Part shown: positions 54,721 to 64,000 of the stretch, piece by piece | Position numbering within the stretch: position 1 is the stretch's first letter | Layout of the letters: every line of letters starts with the position of its first letter | Source: Ophioderma brevispina | Lineage: Eukaryota > Echinodermata > Ophiuroidea > Amphilepidida > Ophiodermatidae | Assembly: GCA_023653785.1 (NCBI GenBank) | Contig: JAMKCH010051327.1 | Span: 84,831-148,830, forward strand | Direction: 5' to 3' | Length of the DNA stretch: 64,000 nt | Notes under the pieces: model-generated | Told to the model about the DNA's origin: nothing | Database searches by the model: none | Seen by the model: the letters and a program-made list of their open reading frames with translations, nothing else | Translations under genes and position numbers: made by a program

Positions 54721-55440
54721 GGATTTTGCCCAACATTTTGAAAGTGGGTAAAAGTGGGTTTTAGGGATTTTATGGATATATATATATATCTCATATAACT
54801 ATGATGATTAGAGAGGGCCTCCTTCTCTCCTTATCCGGCGATGTCGTTTCATCATAGAAAGTCAACTTGTACATTAGTCAGTCCTTTGTCCTCGGCATAC
54901 TGGGCGGTTTAATTGATTATCTACAGCGCTATTACTTGCTGGAGTCATTGTAGTATGATGTACATCCACTGGTCACTAATATTCAGGGAAAGAAATTGAA
55001 ATTACATTTTATTCATTTTAGCAATTGCCTGAACTCATATCCCTGGATTCACAGGCTCCTCAAACCGGCCATGTTTGATTTTGCCCAAAGATTAGTACAT
55101 ACTCTTTGTTTTGCCAGACGACGATCCTCACCTCGTTTTCAAACACTGTACAAAATAGATGATTTTACCAACACGGATTTGAAAAATTAAATGAAGAATA
55201 TTTTAGACGTGTTTGTTTTGGCGGAAAGTGTATTTTTAATCCGTTGTTGGTTAAGAAAAAGCTTGGCGTCTCGTAAATTAACCAACATTGATATATTTAA
55301 ACACCAAAATATGTTTCAATCTTTAACCAACACAATATTAAATGCCACTTTTAATCAACTTGTAATTTGTATGCAATGTTGAGCGATTTTTAATCAACTT
55401 TTAATCCGTGATTTTATCCCCTTGGCTTGAAAAGCAGTAG
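54721..55440. other. Non-coding DNA, nothing recognised
   Basis: A short TA run lies at 54778-54790. 'ttttaatcaactt' and similar words recur at about 55350 and 55393. Frames at 54996-55190 and 55191-55382 have no domain. Confidence 0.35.
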
Positions 55441-55540
55441 GGGGATTTTGCGAGAGCGCGCATGTCCGTTTGTATGTTCCAGGCTGGTTAGGTTTTCGTT
55501 TTTCACGTCTTGCTCGAAAAGTTAAGTCCGATTTAAACCA
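55441..55540 (+). repeat. AGGTCA-type dispersed repeat, 5' part
   Basis: 'atgttccaggctggttagg' through 'gaaaagttaagtccgatttaaacca' matches 56760-56825 ('gtgttccagtttggttagg...gaagtccgatttaaacca'). In the second copy 'aactttgggtgaaggtgca' follows directly. Here that continuation appears only at 56650, because of the insertion between. Confidence 0.7.
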
Positions 55541-55869
55541 TTATTATGTTTTGAGAATCTTCCGTCCTATATTACTATACACATAGTAGAGACCCAATAA
55601 AAATGAGAGTTCAGTCATCAAATGCCAGCAAAAAACCTGGGTGCCCAATTTGTCCACCACTTCCGACTCCAATCCCCAATCCCTATATTGCAATTGAGCT
55701 CTCACTGTAGAATAAGGATTGTCCACCCTGGTTGGTGAGAATATATCTTATTTATGCAACATGCGACTGATTGGTTTGATACAATTTCACAGGATGTTTC
55801 ATTTTGGTGGTGGGTTGGTCATGAGTTTCTTCTTCCATGTTTTGGGCGGTTTCCAGTATTGCTGTTCAC

Positions 55870-56345
55870 AGTAGGTGGTTCCCAGTGTTTATGGGTGTTC
55901 CCCAGTGTTTGGTGGTTCCCAGTGTTTGGTGGTGGTTCCCAGTGTATTGGATGGTTCCAAGTGTTTGGTGGTTCCAAGTGTTTGGTGGTTCCAAGTGGGG
56001 GGTGTTTTTGTCTTTTGGTGGTTCCAAGTTTTGGTGGTTCAAGTGTTTGGTGGTTCCAGAATGGCTTTGGTGGCTTGGTGTTTTGGGTGGTTCATGTCTG
56101 TGGTTCCCATATGTTTGGTGGTTCCTGTTTTTTGTCTTTCAGTTGAATGCTGGCTGTCCCATGCCTTTATGGTTCCTGGTGTTTGAATGGTTACCTGGTG
56201 TTTGATGGTTCCTGGTGTTTGATGGGCCTAGTGTTAGGTTATTCTAGGTCTTTGGTGGGTTTCCTCCACTTTTGGCGTTTCCTTGTCTTGGTGGATTCCC
56301 ATGTGCTTGGTGGTTACCAGTGTTTGGTGGTTCCATGCTTTGCTG
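55870..56345. repeat. Minisatellite with 'gtttggtggttcccagt' unit
   Basis: About twenty-five degenerate copies of a 12-20 bp unit built on 'ggtggttcc'. Three overlapping plus-strand frames arise from it, all Trp/Val/Gly-rich and artefactual. Confidence 0.8.
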
Positions 56346-56494
56346 TTTCTCTTTGATTCAGTGTATATTGGTACCTATTCGGTCTCCATATTCCATGCAT
56401 CATCTTTTATCATTTATAATTATGGTTCCATATACCTACTTTTAAAATGAAATGTGTATAGTAATATAGAACACAAAATTCTCAAAACATAATG

Positions 56495-56648
56495 ATAAAA
56501 TTGGATTCTTTTTTCGTCTAATGCCAAATTTATTGGTCTCGCCATGAGTTGAAAAATATTGGGCTTGACTTCGTCTCGCCCAATATTTTTTCCAACTCAT
56601 GGCTTGACCAATAAATTTGAGTATTGGACTCAATGAATCCAATTTTAT
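56495..56648. mobile_element. Near-perfect 154-bp hairpin MITE
   Basis: 'ataaaattggattc' at 56495 mirrors 'gaatccaattttat' ending at 56648. Inner blocks 'aaatttattggt' and 'cgccatgagttgaaaaatattgggc' are mirrored by 'gcccaatattttttccaac', 'tcatggcttg' and 'accaataaattt'. The loop is about 12 bases near 56570. Confidence 0.8.
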
Positions 56649-56696
56649 ACCAAACTTGGGGTTAAGGTGCAGTAGGGGTTCCTTTATATGTGGATG

Positions 56697-56709
56697 AGGT
56701 CAAAGGTCA
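56697..56709. promoter_or_regulatory. Perfect DR1 nuclear-receptor motif
   Basis: 'aggtcaaaggtca' is a direct repeat of AGGTCA spaced by one base, the consensus for RXR/HNF4/PPAR-type receptors. It lies within a dispersed repeat. Use as a regulatory site is not shown. Confidence 0.4.
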
Positions 56710-56889
56710 TAGACCAAGGTCAAGGGTCATCTGAGGTCATGTTGTATATGTATGTACTATGTGTTCCAGTTTGGTTAGGTTTTTGTTTTTCAGGTCTTCG
56801 AAAAGTTGAAGTCCGATTTAAACCAAACTTTGGGTGAAGGTGCAATAGGGGTTCCTTCATATGTGGAGGATGTCAAAGGTCACGGACCA

Positions 56890-56902
56890 AGGTCAAAGGT
56901 CA
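56890..56902. promoter_or_regulatory. Second perfect DR1 motif
   Basis: The same 'aggtcaaaggtca' occurs in the next repeat unit. Both copies being perfect while the flanks vary could be chance or constraint. Confidence 0.4.
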
Positions 56903-56939
56903 TCTTTGGTCATGTTCCAGACTTCCATCTTGCCAGGGG

Positions 56940-57320
56940 ATGATGCAAATTTACTTTCTGTATTTTAATACCTGTTTTACAGTGTAGGATACCCTTGAGG
57001 CATACTTTAAAATTGAAACCATTCCACAGCACTGCATGCTGGTTGACTCTTGGCCTCCTGTCACACGTTAACGTGACCCATCAGATATGTCAAACGATCT
57101 TAATCATTGTATCAAGACGAACAGTTTGAGCCAATGTTCCTTAAGTCAGAGCATTTTGAGAACTTAACCCCTGTAAGGTTCAAGATGGCAGCCAATATTA
57201 TCGGCTTAAAATGTCGCTTAAATCTACAAATTTAACGCTGTTTGTAACAATTTTGTTATGAAGTGCGTTGTACTTGTGAACTGCGTTCCAACAGTCATGA
57301 TTTTGAAAATTTGACCTTTC
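56940..57320. other. Non-coding DNA
   Basis: Leads into the tandem array. Contains 'aagatggcagcc' but no gene. Confidence 0.35.
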
Positions 57321-58460
57321 ACCACTTAATGACCATTTAACGACCTTAAAATATCTCGAAAATATTGTTAACATGCTTAGAATTTCAGAGCATTTTGATA
57401 AACTGACCTTTCATCCCTTCAATGACCCCCTTAACGACCTTCAAATGTCATAAGGATTTCAGTCAGATTTCAGCTCAATTGGAACATTTTAAAAATTTGA
57501 CTTTTGACCCACTAGTGATGCTCAATGACCCCTTAATGACTTCCATTGATTGGAATTGATTACATTCATCTGTGTAAGTAGCATCAACCTACTACCTTGC
57601 ATATTGTAGATATGATTTTTTGAAAATATTTTAAAATCGGCCAGATATAACCCCTTAATGACCTTTGACCGCCATGCCAAGCATAACTTTGAAGGTCTTA
57701 AGTTGCTTCACATGCATGAGCCACATTACCATGCAACACATTCTGCAGGAGAAGCAAATTTTGGTGAAAATTACCTTTTTAACTCCTGTGACCTTTACGG
57801 GACATTTGACCCCAAACAAGTCAGGTCACTTATGTGGTCATGGTAATTGATATGTGTCCAAATCCTGTCAAAATTGATGAAGGTATGTGGCAGAAAGAGC
57901 AAATTCATGTTTTGACTGGAAGTTGACAGAAAGAAGAAACCATACAGAAACAAAGCGGAGTCAAAAGTTCCACTACTTTGCAAAGAAACTAACTAGATCT
58001 GAATAACGAAGAATAACGAAGGTATTTTTAACATGTTTATAATAATTTTTATAATAAGGATCATTCCATCAAATTTCAGCTCAATCGGAGCATTTTGAAC
58101 ATAACATTTGACCTTCGACAGCCTTCAAAGATCGCAAAAAGTTTGAACATGTTATAATGGCATAAGGATCCTTTCACTCAAATTTCAGCTCATTGGAGGC
58201 ATTTTGAAAAGTTGACCTTTGACACTAATGACCCCTCAATGATATTCAATGATCTCAAAAATATCTTTGACATGTTTAGAATGTCGTAAGGATCATTTCA
58301 AATTTCAGTTCAATCGGAAAATTTTGAAAAATTGACCTTAAAGCCTTTAACGACCGTTGATCTTGAAAGTTTTCAACATGTTTAGAATGTCATAAGGATC
58401 ATTTTGGTCAAATTTCAGCTCAATCGGAGCTTTTCAAAATGTTGACCTTTGACCCCTTAA
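57320..58460. repeat. Degenerate tandem array, part 1
   Basis: Units of about 110-130 bp carry 'aatgtcataaggatcattt', 'caaatttcagctcaatcgga', 'gcattttgaaaa.ttgacct' and 'gaccccttaatgacc..caatga' in order. About eight units were counted by eye. The short frames at 57658-57850 fall in it and are not genes. Confidence 0.8.
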
Positions 58461-58780
58461 AGGTGCTTTTTGTGATTTCAGCAACTTCGGTTTTAATTAT
58501 TGTTCACTAGATATCCTTGAGAAAAGCTCATATACAAAATTTGAGTTGATCCCGATCTTGCGGTTTTGTGTTATGAGCAATCGCTTGTTTCCCACGGTCT
58601 CCTAGGCCACTGTGCTGTAATTTCTGTCCGTTTACGGACAGAAAATACATAATTGCGAATTTCCTATCGATAAGGCCGAATTTGCACGTACGATTAGGCT
58701 AACGGTTCAGATGATATAAAAATCTCAACATTTTTGAGGTAAGTCGGGCGGGACGAGGTTGTGGATCACGAAATGCCCCT
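58461..58780. mobile_element. TTAA-flanked MITE (piggyBac-type) in the array
   Basis: TTAA at 58457-58460 and 58781-58784 flank a 320-bp segment. Its ends are near-inverse: 'aggtgctttttgtgat' and the complement of 'atcacgaaatgcccct'. Array sequence stops at the left TTAA and resumes at the right one. A TTAA duplication is the signature of piggyBac transposition. A perfect 'tgtccg tttac ggaca' hairpin lies near 58626-58641. There is no transposase, so it is non-autonomous. Confidence 0.8.
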
Positions 58781-58784
58781 TTAA

Positions 58785-58895
58785 CTTTCAATCTCGAAAA
58801 TATTTTCAACATGTTTAGAATGTCATAAGGATCATTTCAATCAAATTTCAGCTCAATTGGAGCATTTTGAAATTTGACTCCTTAATTTTTAAGTA
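58785..58895. repeat. Degenerate tandem array, part 2
   Basis: 'ctttcaatctcgaaaatattttcaacatg', 'aatgtcataaggatcattt' and 'caaatttcagctcaattgga' continue the array interrupted at 58460. Confidence 0.8.
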
Positions 58896-59340
58896 GACAA
58901 GGTCTTCCTACTCCTGTTTGTGGACAATGGGGTTCCATGGAACCCCCTACAGAAATCACTTTCCCGAAGGAATTTTGCACAAAATTTATACAGGGTGAAT
59001 AAAAAAAACTTGACCCTGATTGTGTCCGCCATGTTGATATTTTAATCAAACATCTAATATATGTGGTATCATCGGAAAGCCTATTTCATTATCTTAAATT
59101 TGCTGCAAAGATAATTCCAATCGGTTAAGTATAGGCCAAGCTACAGACTTTTGAATCAAGCAGTTAGCTTTTCCCTATTCATGGATTCCCATTTGAATGC
59201 ACGCGGCGGCCAACTGAGCAAATGACTCCCAAAAATGATAGGGAAGTATGTGTTATGTCAATAAGTTGTATGCTCAAGGTGTAAAAGGCCAGTCATACCG
59301 TAAGTTTTTTTAGAAAAATTAATTTTCACTACACGACAGG
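58896..59340. other. Non-coding DNA
   Basis: No gene recognised. A short palindrome 'ggggttccatggaacccc' lies at 58929-58946. Confidence 0.4.
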
Positions 59341-59660
59341 CATTTGAACTGGGGGGACTCAAACTTTCATTTGGGTAGGGGTGTGCAGCCCGCAGGGCAG
59401 GCACCCTTGGGCTTTGAAACTGAAACAAACGTGCGAAATGGGGGATTCTGTGAACTAAAAATTGAAAAATTTAGACACTTGAAAACTAAATTTGTCAAAT
59501 TACCCCACAAAAGTAGTTAAAAATCAACTTTTGTTGAAGTGGGGTTTGTGTGAACTAAAACTGCTCAAATAGACCCTTTGTGAACGCCGGAGATGCCTGA
59601 ACAGGGGGCTCTTAAGGGCCGCACATACCCTACACCTTTTGAGGTCATGCACCCTTCCTC
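59341..59660. repeat. Dispersed repeat with 'actcaaactttcatttgggtag'
   Basis: A G-rich start and 'gtgaactaaaaa..' sub-repeats (59452, 59551) end in 'cttaagggccgcacataccc'. It resembles the internally repetitive elements at 17.5 and 26.3 kb in style. The family is not named. Confidence 0.4.
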
Positions 59661-60530
59661 CGATTTTGACCTCCTTCCAAATAAAAAAAAGGAAGTAGTA
59701 GTAAACATAAAAATGCTGATTATATCCCAGTGAGATCCAAAAAATTTGGGGACAAAAGCTTTATGCAGTACAAAGGTCGTAAGTTGATTAGTTGTGGAAA
59801 ACCATTTTGATCACGGTCATAACATTTTTACCGGCTGAAATATGAGCATGGAAAGGAATATAAATTTTCTCTTTGCACCCCTTAGTTACCACAAAAACTA
59901 TCGCGAGCAGAGTAGTTAGAGCAAATCCAAGATGTATGGTGAACTCCCTTCCTGTTTTGGCAAGGAAAACCTTATGATTCATGAATTCATTCATAAAGTA
60001 GTGCATTTAAGGGTGACCCCCTAAAAAGGGGCGTGGCCATTTGTACTATTTGCGTCAGTGGGAACTATGTACAAACCAAATATGTTCCCAGACATTCAAT
60101 TAGTGGATTCTGAAAAAGTTTAGTCTATGACCTATATTGCACACAAAACCACAATGAGCTACTAGAGTATAAGACATAACAAATAATGATCAAAAAAATT
60201 AGAACCCCAAAAAGAAACCTAGAAATTAGGGGCCAAATTATTTAACCCTTACTACACTTCTACTGAATGAGATCAAGGGATAAGCAGCATAAGCGAGGAA
60301 ATAAAAAAATGTGGAAACGCATTTTTTAGTTATAAATCAAAATAACTAGGGCAATTTCCATATATCTACGTTAATGTAGGAAAACACAAATAGTGAAAAA
60401 ATGATTTGACGAAAACTTGTCATTCGTCTCCCGGCAAATAGAATAGAGCGATGATGACTCAAAAACGACACTAAACACATGATTGTGGTTTACACCAGTA
60501 CAGGATAATAAACGAAGATCAAAACATTTG
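59661..60530. other. Non-coding DNA, no recognised gene
   Basis: The 72-codon minus frame 59788-60006 has one hydrophobic segment but no family and no promoter context. Confidence 0.35.
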
Positions 60531-60534
60531 TGTT

Positions 60535-60790
60535 TGAAGTCGAACTGTACAAGTCATGACGCCACAATATACATCTAAATCTGGGATATTCACACGAAAG
60601 GCTTTGTATCTCACGTCGGAATTTTGATATGCACGTTTATCGAAATTAGAAGAATCAGATAAGAAGTACTACCTTGTATTGAATTCACCAGATTTCCAAG
60701 CCCGGGTTTCAAGCCAACCACTGCAGGTTAGTTAGCACATCTATGCCAATAACAAAAATACCAAAATACGAACTTTGATGGGTTTTTTTT
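60535..60790 (-). repeat. Dispersed repeat, copy 2 (partner at 4.6 kb)
   Basis: Read on the minus strand it gives 'gtattttggtatttttgtta', 'gcatagatgtgctaac', 'agtggttggcttgaaa', 'agtacttcttatctgattct', 'aaaattccgacgtgagat' and 'gacttgtacagttcgac', the same series as 4600-4866. Stops occur in all frames. Confidence 0.7.
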
Positions 60791-62770
60791 TGGTCTGTTT
60801 CGGATCAGAAAGCGGTTCTTATCCTTTAGTGAAAAATTATACTTAGGTCAAGTAAATTAATGTCCATTTCAGTCACATCTAGAGGTATTTCAACACAAAA
60901 TATGCTACGTTTTGTAACCATTTGTTGGTAAATGTCCAGAATAAGAAGGGGGATTTCTGTGCAGTATCAGTATTTCAGTAGATTGTAGCATAACATACCC
61001 CATTGCAGCTGCCAAGTCTTTTTGGTGCGTTTAAGAAGTCTGTGGTATATGATCTTCATTACTCTTTAAAAGCATCGTTGTCACAATATTTCAGAAATTA
61101 AAACTTGCTAGTATTAAATTCATGGCAAATTTGTTATGTTTGTCTCTTTGACGTCTAAAATCTTAGGAACTGTGACATTTTTCCAATAGTACAAAAAACA
61201 GATGAGAACACAGAAAATTAATACTTTATTGTTGTTGAAACAAATGCTTTCTTTCACAAGTTACAAAATCTGATATGTTTAAAAATAGATGAAACAATCG
61301 ATAGGCTAAGTACTTGGGAGTATAGATATATCCATGGGCTCCAACAGGGGGGCAGGGGGCAGCCACCCCCCTGGAAAGTTCAAATTCAGGAAAAACAGGC
61401 GGTTTTTTGAGCAATAAATTGTGTAAAAATTAGGGTGTTTTACCTATATGAGCAATCGTGTACGTCACCGCAGGGAAATGACAATTAAGAGATGTTTTTT
61501 TTTCACCATTGCAAACACTATTCTGCAATAATGTACAGAAATGTAAAAAAAAGCTTATAGAGATTCCACGTGTTGGAACTTCATAAAAGGACCCATACTG
61601 ACAAACTTACATAAAATGATCTGATATGGTTCTAATGTCAGATTTAATGGTATACACAGGAAACAAAAATCTAACATCCAGATCAGTGTGTAGTATATTA
61701 ATAAATCAGTTTTCAAATACTGAATGATGATCAAAAGTAAAATAAATTAAGATCCACAAGAGGAAACTTAGGACCATTCAATGTTGCCACTTTATACCTC
61801 CAAAATAAGAGATAGTAAAATTTTCCCACTAATCATCCATCACTCTTGATCAGTCTGAAGTACTGTTAAATTTTGCATGATAAGCCCATCTGAATACAAA
61901 TGCATCATAATTATATAAGTGCAGGGAAACCCTTTGGCGCTTGCTCAAAATATAACATATCTGCATATCATACTTCCATTACCGTGTGCGCACTTATAAT
62001 GCAGAGAGCAACCACTCTCTGTGTGAAAATCTACAAACTACATTACCCTTTTATCATTCCTTTATAGTAGATTTAAAAATCCATAAGAGAAAATAATTAA
62101 CAACATTAGGTCCCATTAAATCAATAACTCTCCTAGAGCAATATAATAGTGTTAGCTTCATGACAGGGGGCGCGCCAGGGGGGTGGCAGGGGCGTGGCAT
62201 CTGAAAGCAAATTAACTCACAACATCCCGTAGAATTAGCTCAGTATGTTAAGTATGTGCAATGGCAGTCAATTTTTTTTTTCCAGAAGTGATAGTGATAA
62301 CTATATTGCATCCTCTTTTGTAGTGATGTTCAAAGGCACAAATTCAAGAATACTATTTGTAAAATAATGAATCCTGACTCATATAACATTGATGAATATC
62401 CGCCCTTACATATTACATAGAGGAGTGTCCGGACCCTGATCAATTCTGACACACATTTTCTGCCACACTTGATGAATTCGGGACACCTTAATGGAATAAA
62501 AATAGCTGTATTGCTATTCTGTGAAGGGTTTCCGAATTCAATAGTGTGTTCAGATGGGTCAGGTGGTATGGAAACTCCCTCTTACATGAACAGTGAGAGT
62601 CATGAATCCCTTTTATATACCCAAAACACAGCATTGTACAATTACAGTTTTTTGAAAGGAAAAAAGTAACAAATGAGTCCCAATTATGCATCACTTCCAG
62701 GGGTTGCCTCTTGTTTTTCTTCTATAATAACTCCTTATTTTACTGTTCAAACATTCTCCACCAAACTAGT
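60791..62770. other. AT-rich DNA with GC-rich repeat pieces
   Basis: 'ggggggcagggggcagccacccccctgg' at about 61347-61374 and 'cagggggcgcgccaggggggtggcagggg' at about 62164-62192 look like ends of small retroelement-type repeats. No supported gene. Frames near 62469-62694 have no domain. Confidence 0.4.
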
Positions 62771-62789
62771 AGTTGCAGACAAACCAAGT

Positions 62790-63063
62790 CTGGAGATTTT
62801 CATTTCAGTCTGTCGATTGTAATAAAAGAAGAAAGAAGAAACCCACAAGGGCTGCAGCAAGAACTATGAAGAGAACTGCAAAGCAGATAACGACACTGTC
62901 CAGAAGAGAGGCACCTTGCCAAACAGAAAATCAGAAAGGAGAGTTCCAAGAAATGGGGACATTTAAACTTAGCAGTGATAAAGGACATATTCCAAATGGG
63001 CAGGGCTTTCACTCATTGGTGGGTTTTCAATCTATACAATCGTACATATGGGTTTTAATATGA
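62790..63063 (+). other. Possible exon-like open stretch, uncertain
   Basis: A pyrimidine-rich 'gagattttcatttcag' ends in AG at about 62809. An open frame follows to 63060 with a Lys/Arg-rich start ('KRRKKKPTRAAARTMKRTAK'). No domain was recognised, no donor site was tied to it, and the base composition matches the surroundings. It is listed only because the acceptor-like site and open frame coincide. Confidence 0.2.
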
Positions 63064-64000
63064 AGGCATGGTCAAAAGGCCATTAAGCTTTTCAGTATGC
63101 CAGAAAAAGGTGTGTTCAATAAAACCATGTGCATTTTCATTTTTGATTTTAGAGTAATCATAGAGAAAACCATGCATATCTCCAAAATCTAGGAGATAGG
63201 GGGGTCACCAATTTGAACCATACTGAATATGTAGACCCCTACACAACCATTATGAAAATATGGCTAAAAAAAATCAGGTTTCAGACCATCTAGTATGAGG
63301 AGTGAAAAATCACTAATTTCATGAAATTATGATGTTTTGAAAAAACACCAATCTCAATGTTTATGGACGAGAGTGGAAAAAAGAATGAAGGAAAAAAAAA
63401 AAATGAAAACTATACAAGTTCATGAAAAATGTTTAATAAAACCCTATTTAAAGTAATATAGCTCACAAAACTTCTTTAAATGTTTCTTATTTTTTATGAT
63501 TTTCCCTTATTTTTGGCCCAAAAATGGTAAATTTAGGGGAACCACGACTGACTTGGTCAGCAGTTTGAAATTTTTTGATGACTGACTAGAGAGGAAGATA
63601 TGGGCCCATCTTACAAGAAAATAAAATCATTGTGTTTGACATCTTAAATATAGAAACACACATTTGTATATTGTTGTTTTTACATATATACATTCAGCTA
63701 TTAGTGAATGTAAGATGTTACACGAGTGAAATCCTTCAGTTCTTGGAAGAAGAACTTGAAAATTTGGGTCAAATTTAATTAAAGGAGATCTCTAGAACTA
63801 TCCATTGTTGAATATGTTGTCAAGATTCAGTGTTTCTAAAACATATTTACAAGATTTAGCAAAAATTGATTAAAATTCCCACTAGTGTGATGAAACGGAT
63901 GAGTTTCAACTGGTTGAAGGAATGGAAAAATTCTGCAAGGAAAAAACATCTAGTAAGATCCCCTGCCGATGAGCAAATATGCAATGAGCTCATTAATATG
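63064..64000. other. AT-rich DNA, nothing recognised
   Basis: No open frame of interest and no repeat family recognised up to the window end. Confidence 0.4.

Larger units (their letters stand above)
55541..56648. mobile_element. Insertion splitting an AGGTCA-type repeat
   Basis: The host repeat reads '...atttaaacca' before and 'accaaacttgg...' after, whereas an uninterrupted copy reads 'atttaaaccaaacttt'. This suggests an insertion with a short 'acca' duplication. 'ttatgttttgagaatctt' near the left end (55544) is mirrored by 'aattctcaaaacataatg' at about 56478-56494. The interior holds a GGTTCC minisatellite and a 154-bp hairpin element. Confidence 0.6.
56650..56935 (+). repeat. AGGTCA-type dispersed repeat, two copies
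   Basis: 'aaggtgcagtaggggttcc' (56664) and 'aaggtgcaataggggttcc' (56837) begin two related units. Each contains 'ggtcaaaggtca', 'gaccaaggtcaa' and a 'catgtt' end. The second unit includes the upstream 'ttccagtttggttagg' part. Confidence 0.75.

Noticed and set aside
55754..56356. Overlapping 100-130 codon frames rich in Trp, Val and Gly
   Set aside because: All three frames are produced by the GGTTCC minisatellite.
62773..63063. 96-codon frame as a confirmed host exon
   Set aside because: Only an acceptor-like site supports it. It is kept as a low-confidence note and not as a gene.
1..64000. CRISPR array, bacterial operon or prophage
   Set aside because: There are no spaced identical short repeats with unique spacers, no dense gene order and no ribosome-binding sites. 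The tail-fibre-like piece lies inside an animal-type Polinton.

Overview
This window is metazoan nuclear DNA and is not compact or prokaryote-like. It is AT-rich, almost gene-free and packed with repeats: non-LTR retrotransposon pieces, tRNA-derived SINE-like segments, foldback and MITE elements, satellites, microsatellites and one Polinton/Maverick. The repeat styles resemble those I know from marine invertebrates such as hemichordates, echinoderms and lancelets: GGCGGCCAT..ATGGCCGCC modules, AGGTCAAAGGTCA modules, and 'tatatagcgcc' SINE tails. That assignment is inference, and the species cannot be named from sequence alone.

Layout. 0-6 kb holds two foldback elements, tRNA-like SINE pieces and an inverted duplication. 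6.3-9.3 kb holds the only convincing host-type gene: a 981-codon, intronless, multi-pass membrane protein frame behind a plausible splice acceptor. It is broken by one in-frame TGA, and its present stop codon is supplied by a small inserted repeat. 9.4-15.4 kb holds MITEs and AT-rich DNA. 15.4-18.2 kb holds a LINE reverse-transcriptase tail, microsatellites and a tandem repeat. 18.3-19.2 kb holds a small minus-strand reading frame with a well-spaced TATA/initiator pair. 19.4-27.7 kb is a composite of satellite modules, a 1.86-kb tandem duplication carrying a LINE endonuclease fragment twice, and a LINE reverse transcriptase interrupted by another repeat. 29-34 kb holds a poly-G tract, another LINE fragment, a SINE tail and a decayed DDE transposase on the minus strand.

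35,060-52,590 is the centrepiece: an almost end-to-end Polinton/Maverick, a virus-like giant DNA transposon. It has terminal inverted repeats of about 0.65 kb and a near-perfect 6-bp target duplication. It carries broken genes for protein-primed DNA polymerase B, FtsK-type packaging ATPase, double-jelly-roll major capsid protein, a DDE integrase, a short glycine-rich hydrophobic protein, a phage-tail-fibre-like protein and several structural or unknown proteins. Most breaks are single frameshifts between well-conserved stretches. Its gene junctions carry hairpin-plus-T-run structures that look like intrinsic terminators, which is the observation I find most worth following up.

52.6-64 kb holds a second copy of a foldback family also present at 11 kb, a satellite whose relatives lie at 19.4 kb, nested insertions into AGGTCA-type repeats, a degenerate tandem array hit by a TTAA-flanked MITE, and an inverted copy of a repeat found at 4.6 kb. 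No conserved host gene was recognised there.

All calls come from reading the sequence and the translated frames. No database search was possible. Broken mobile-element proteins are described but not reconstructed.
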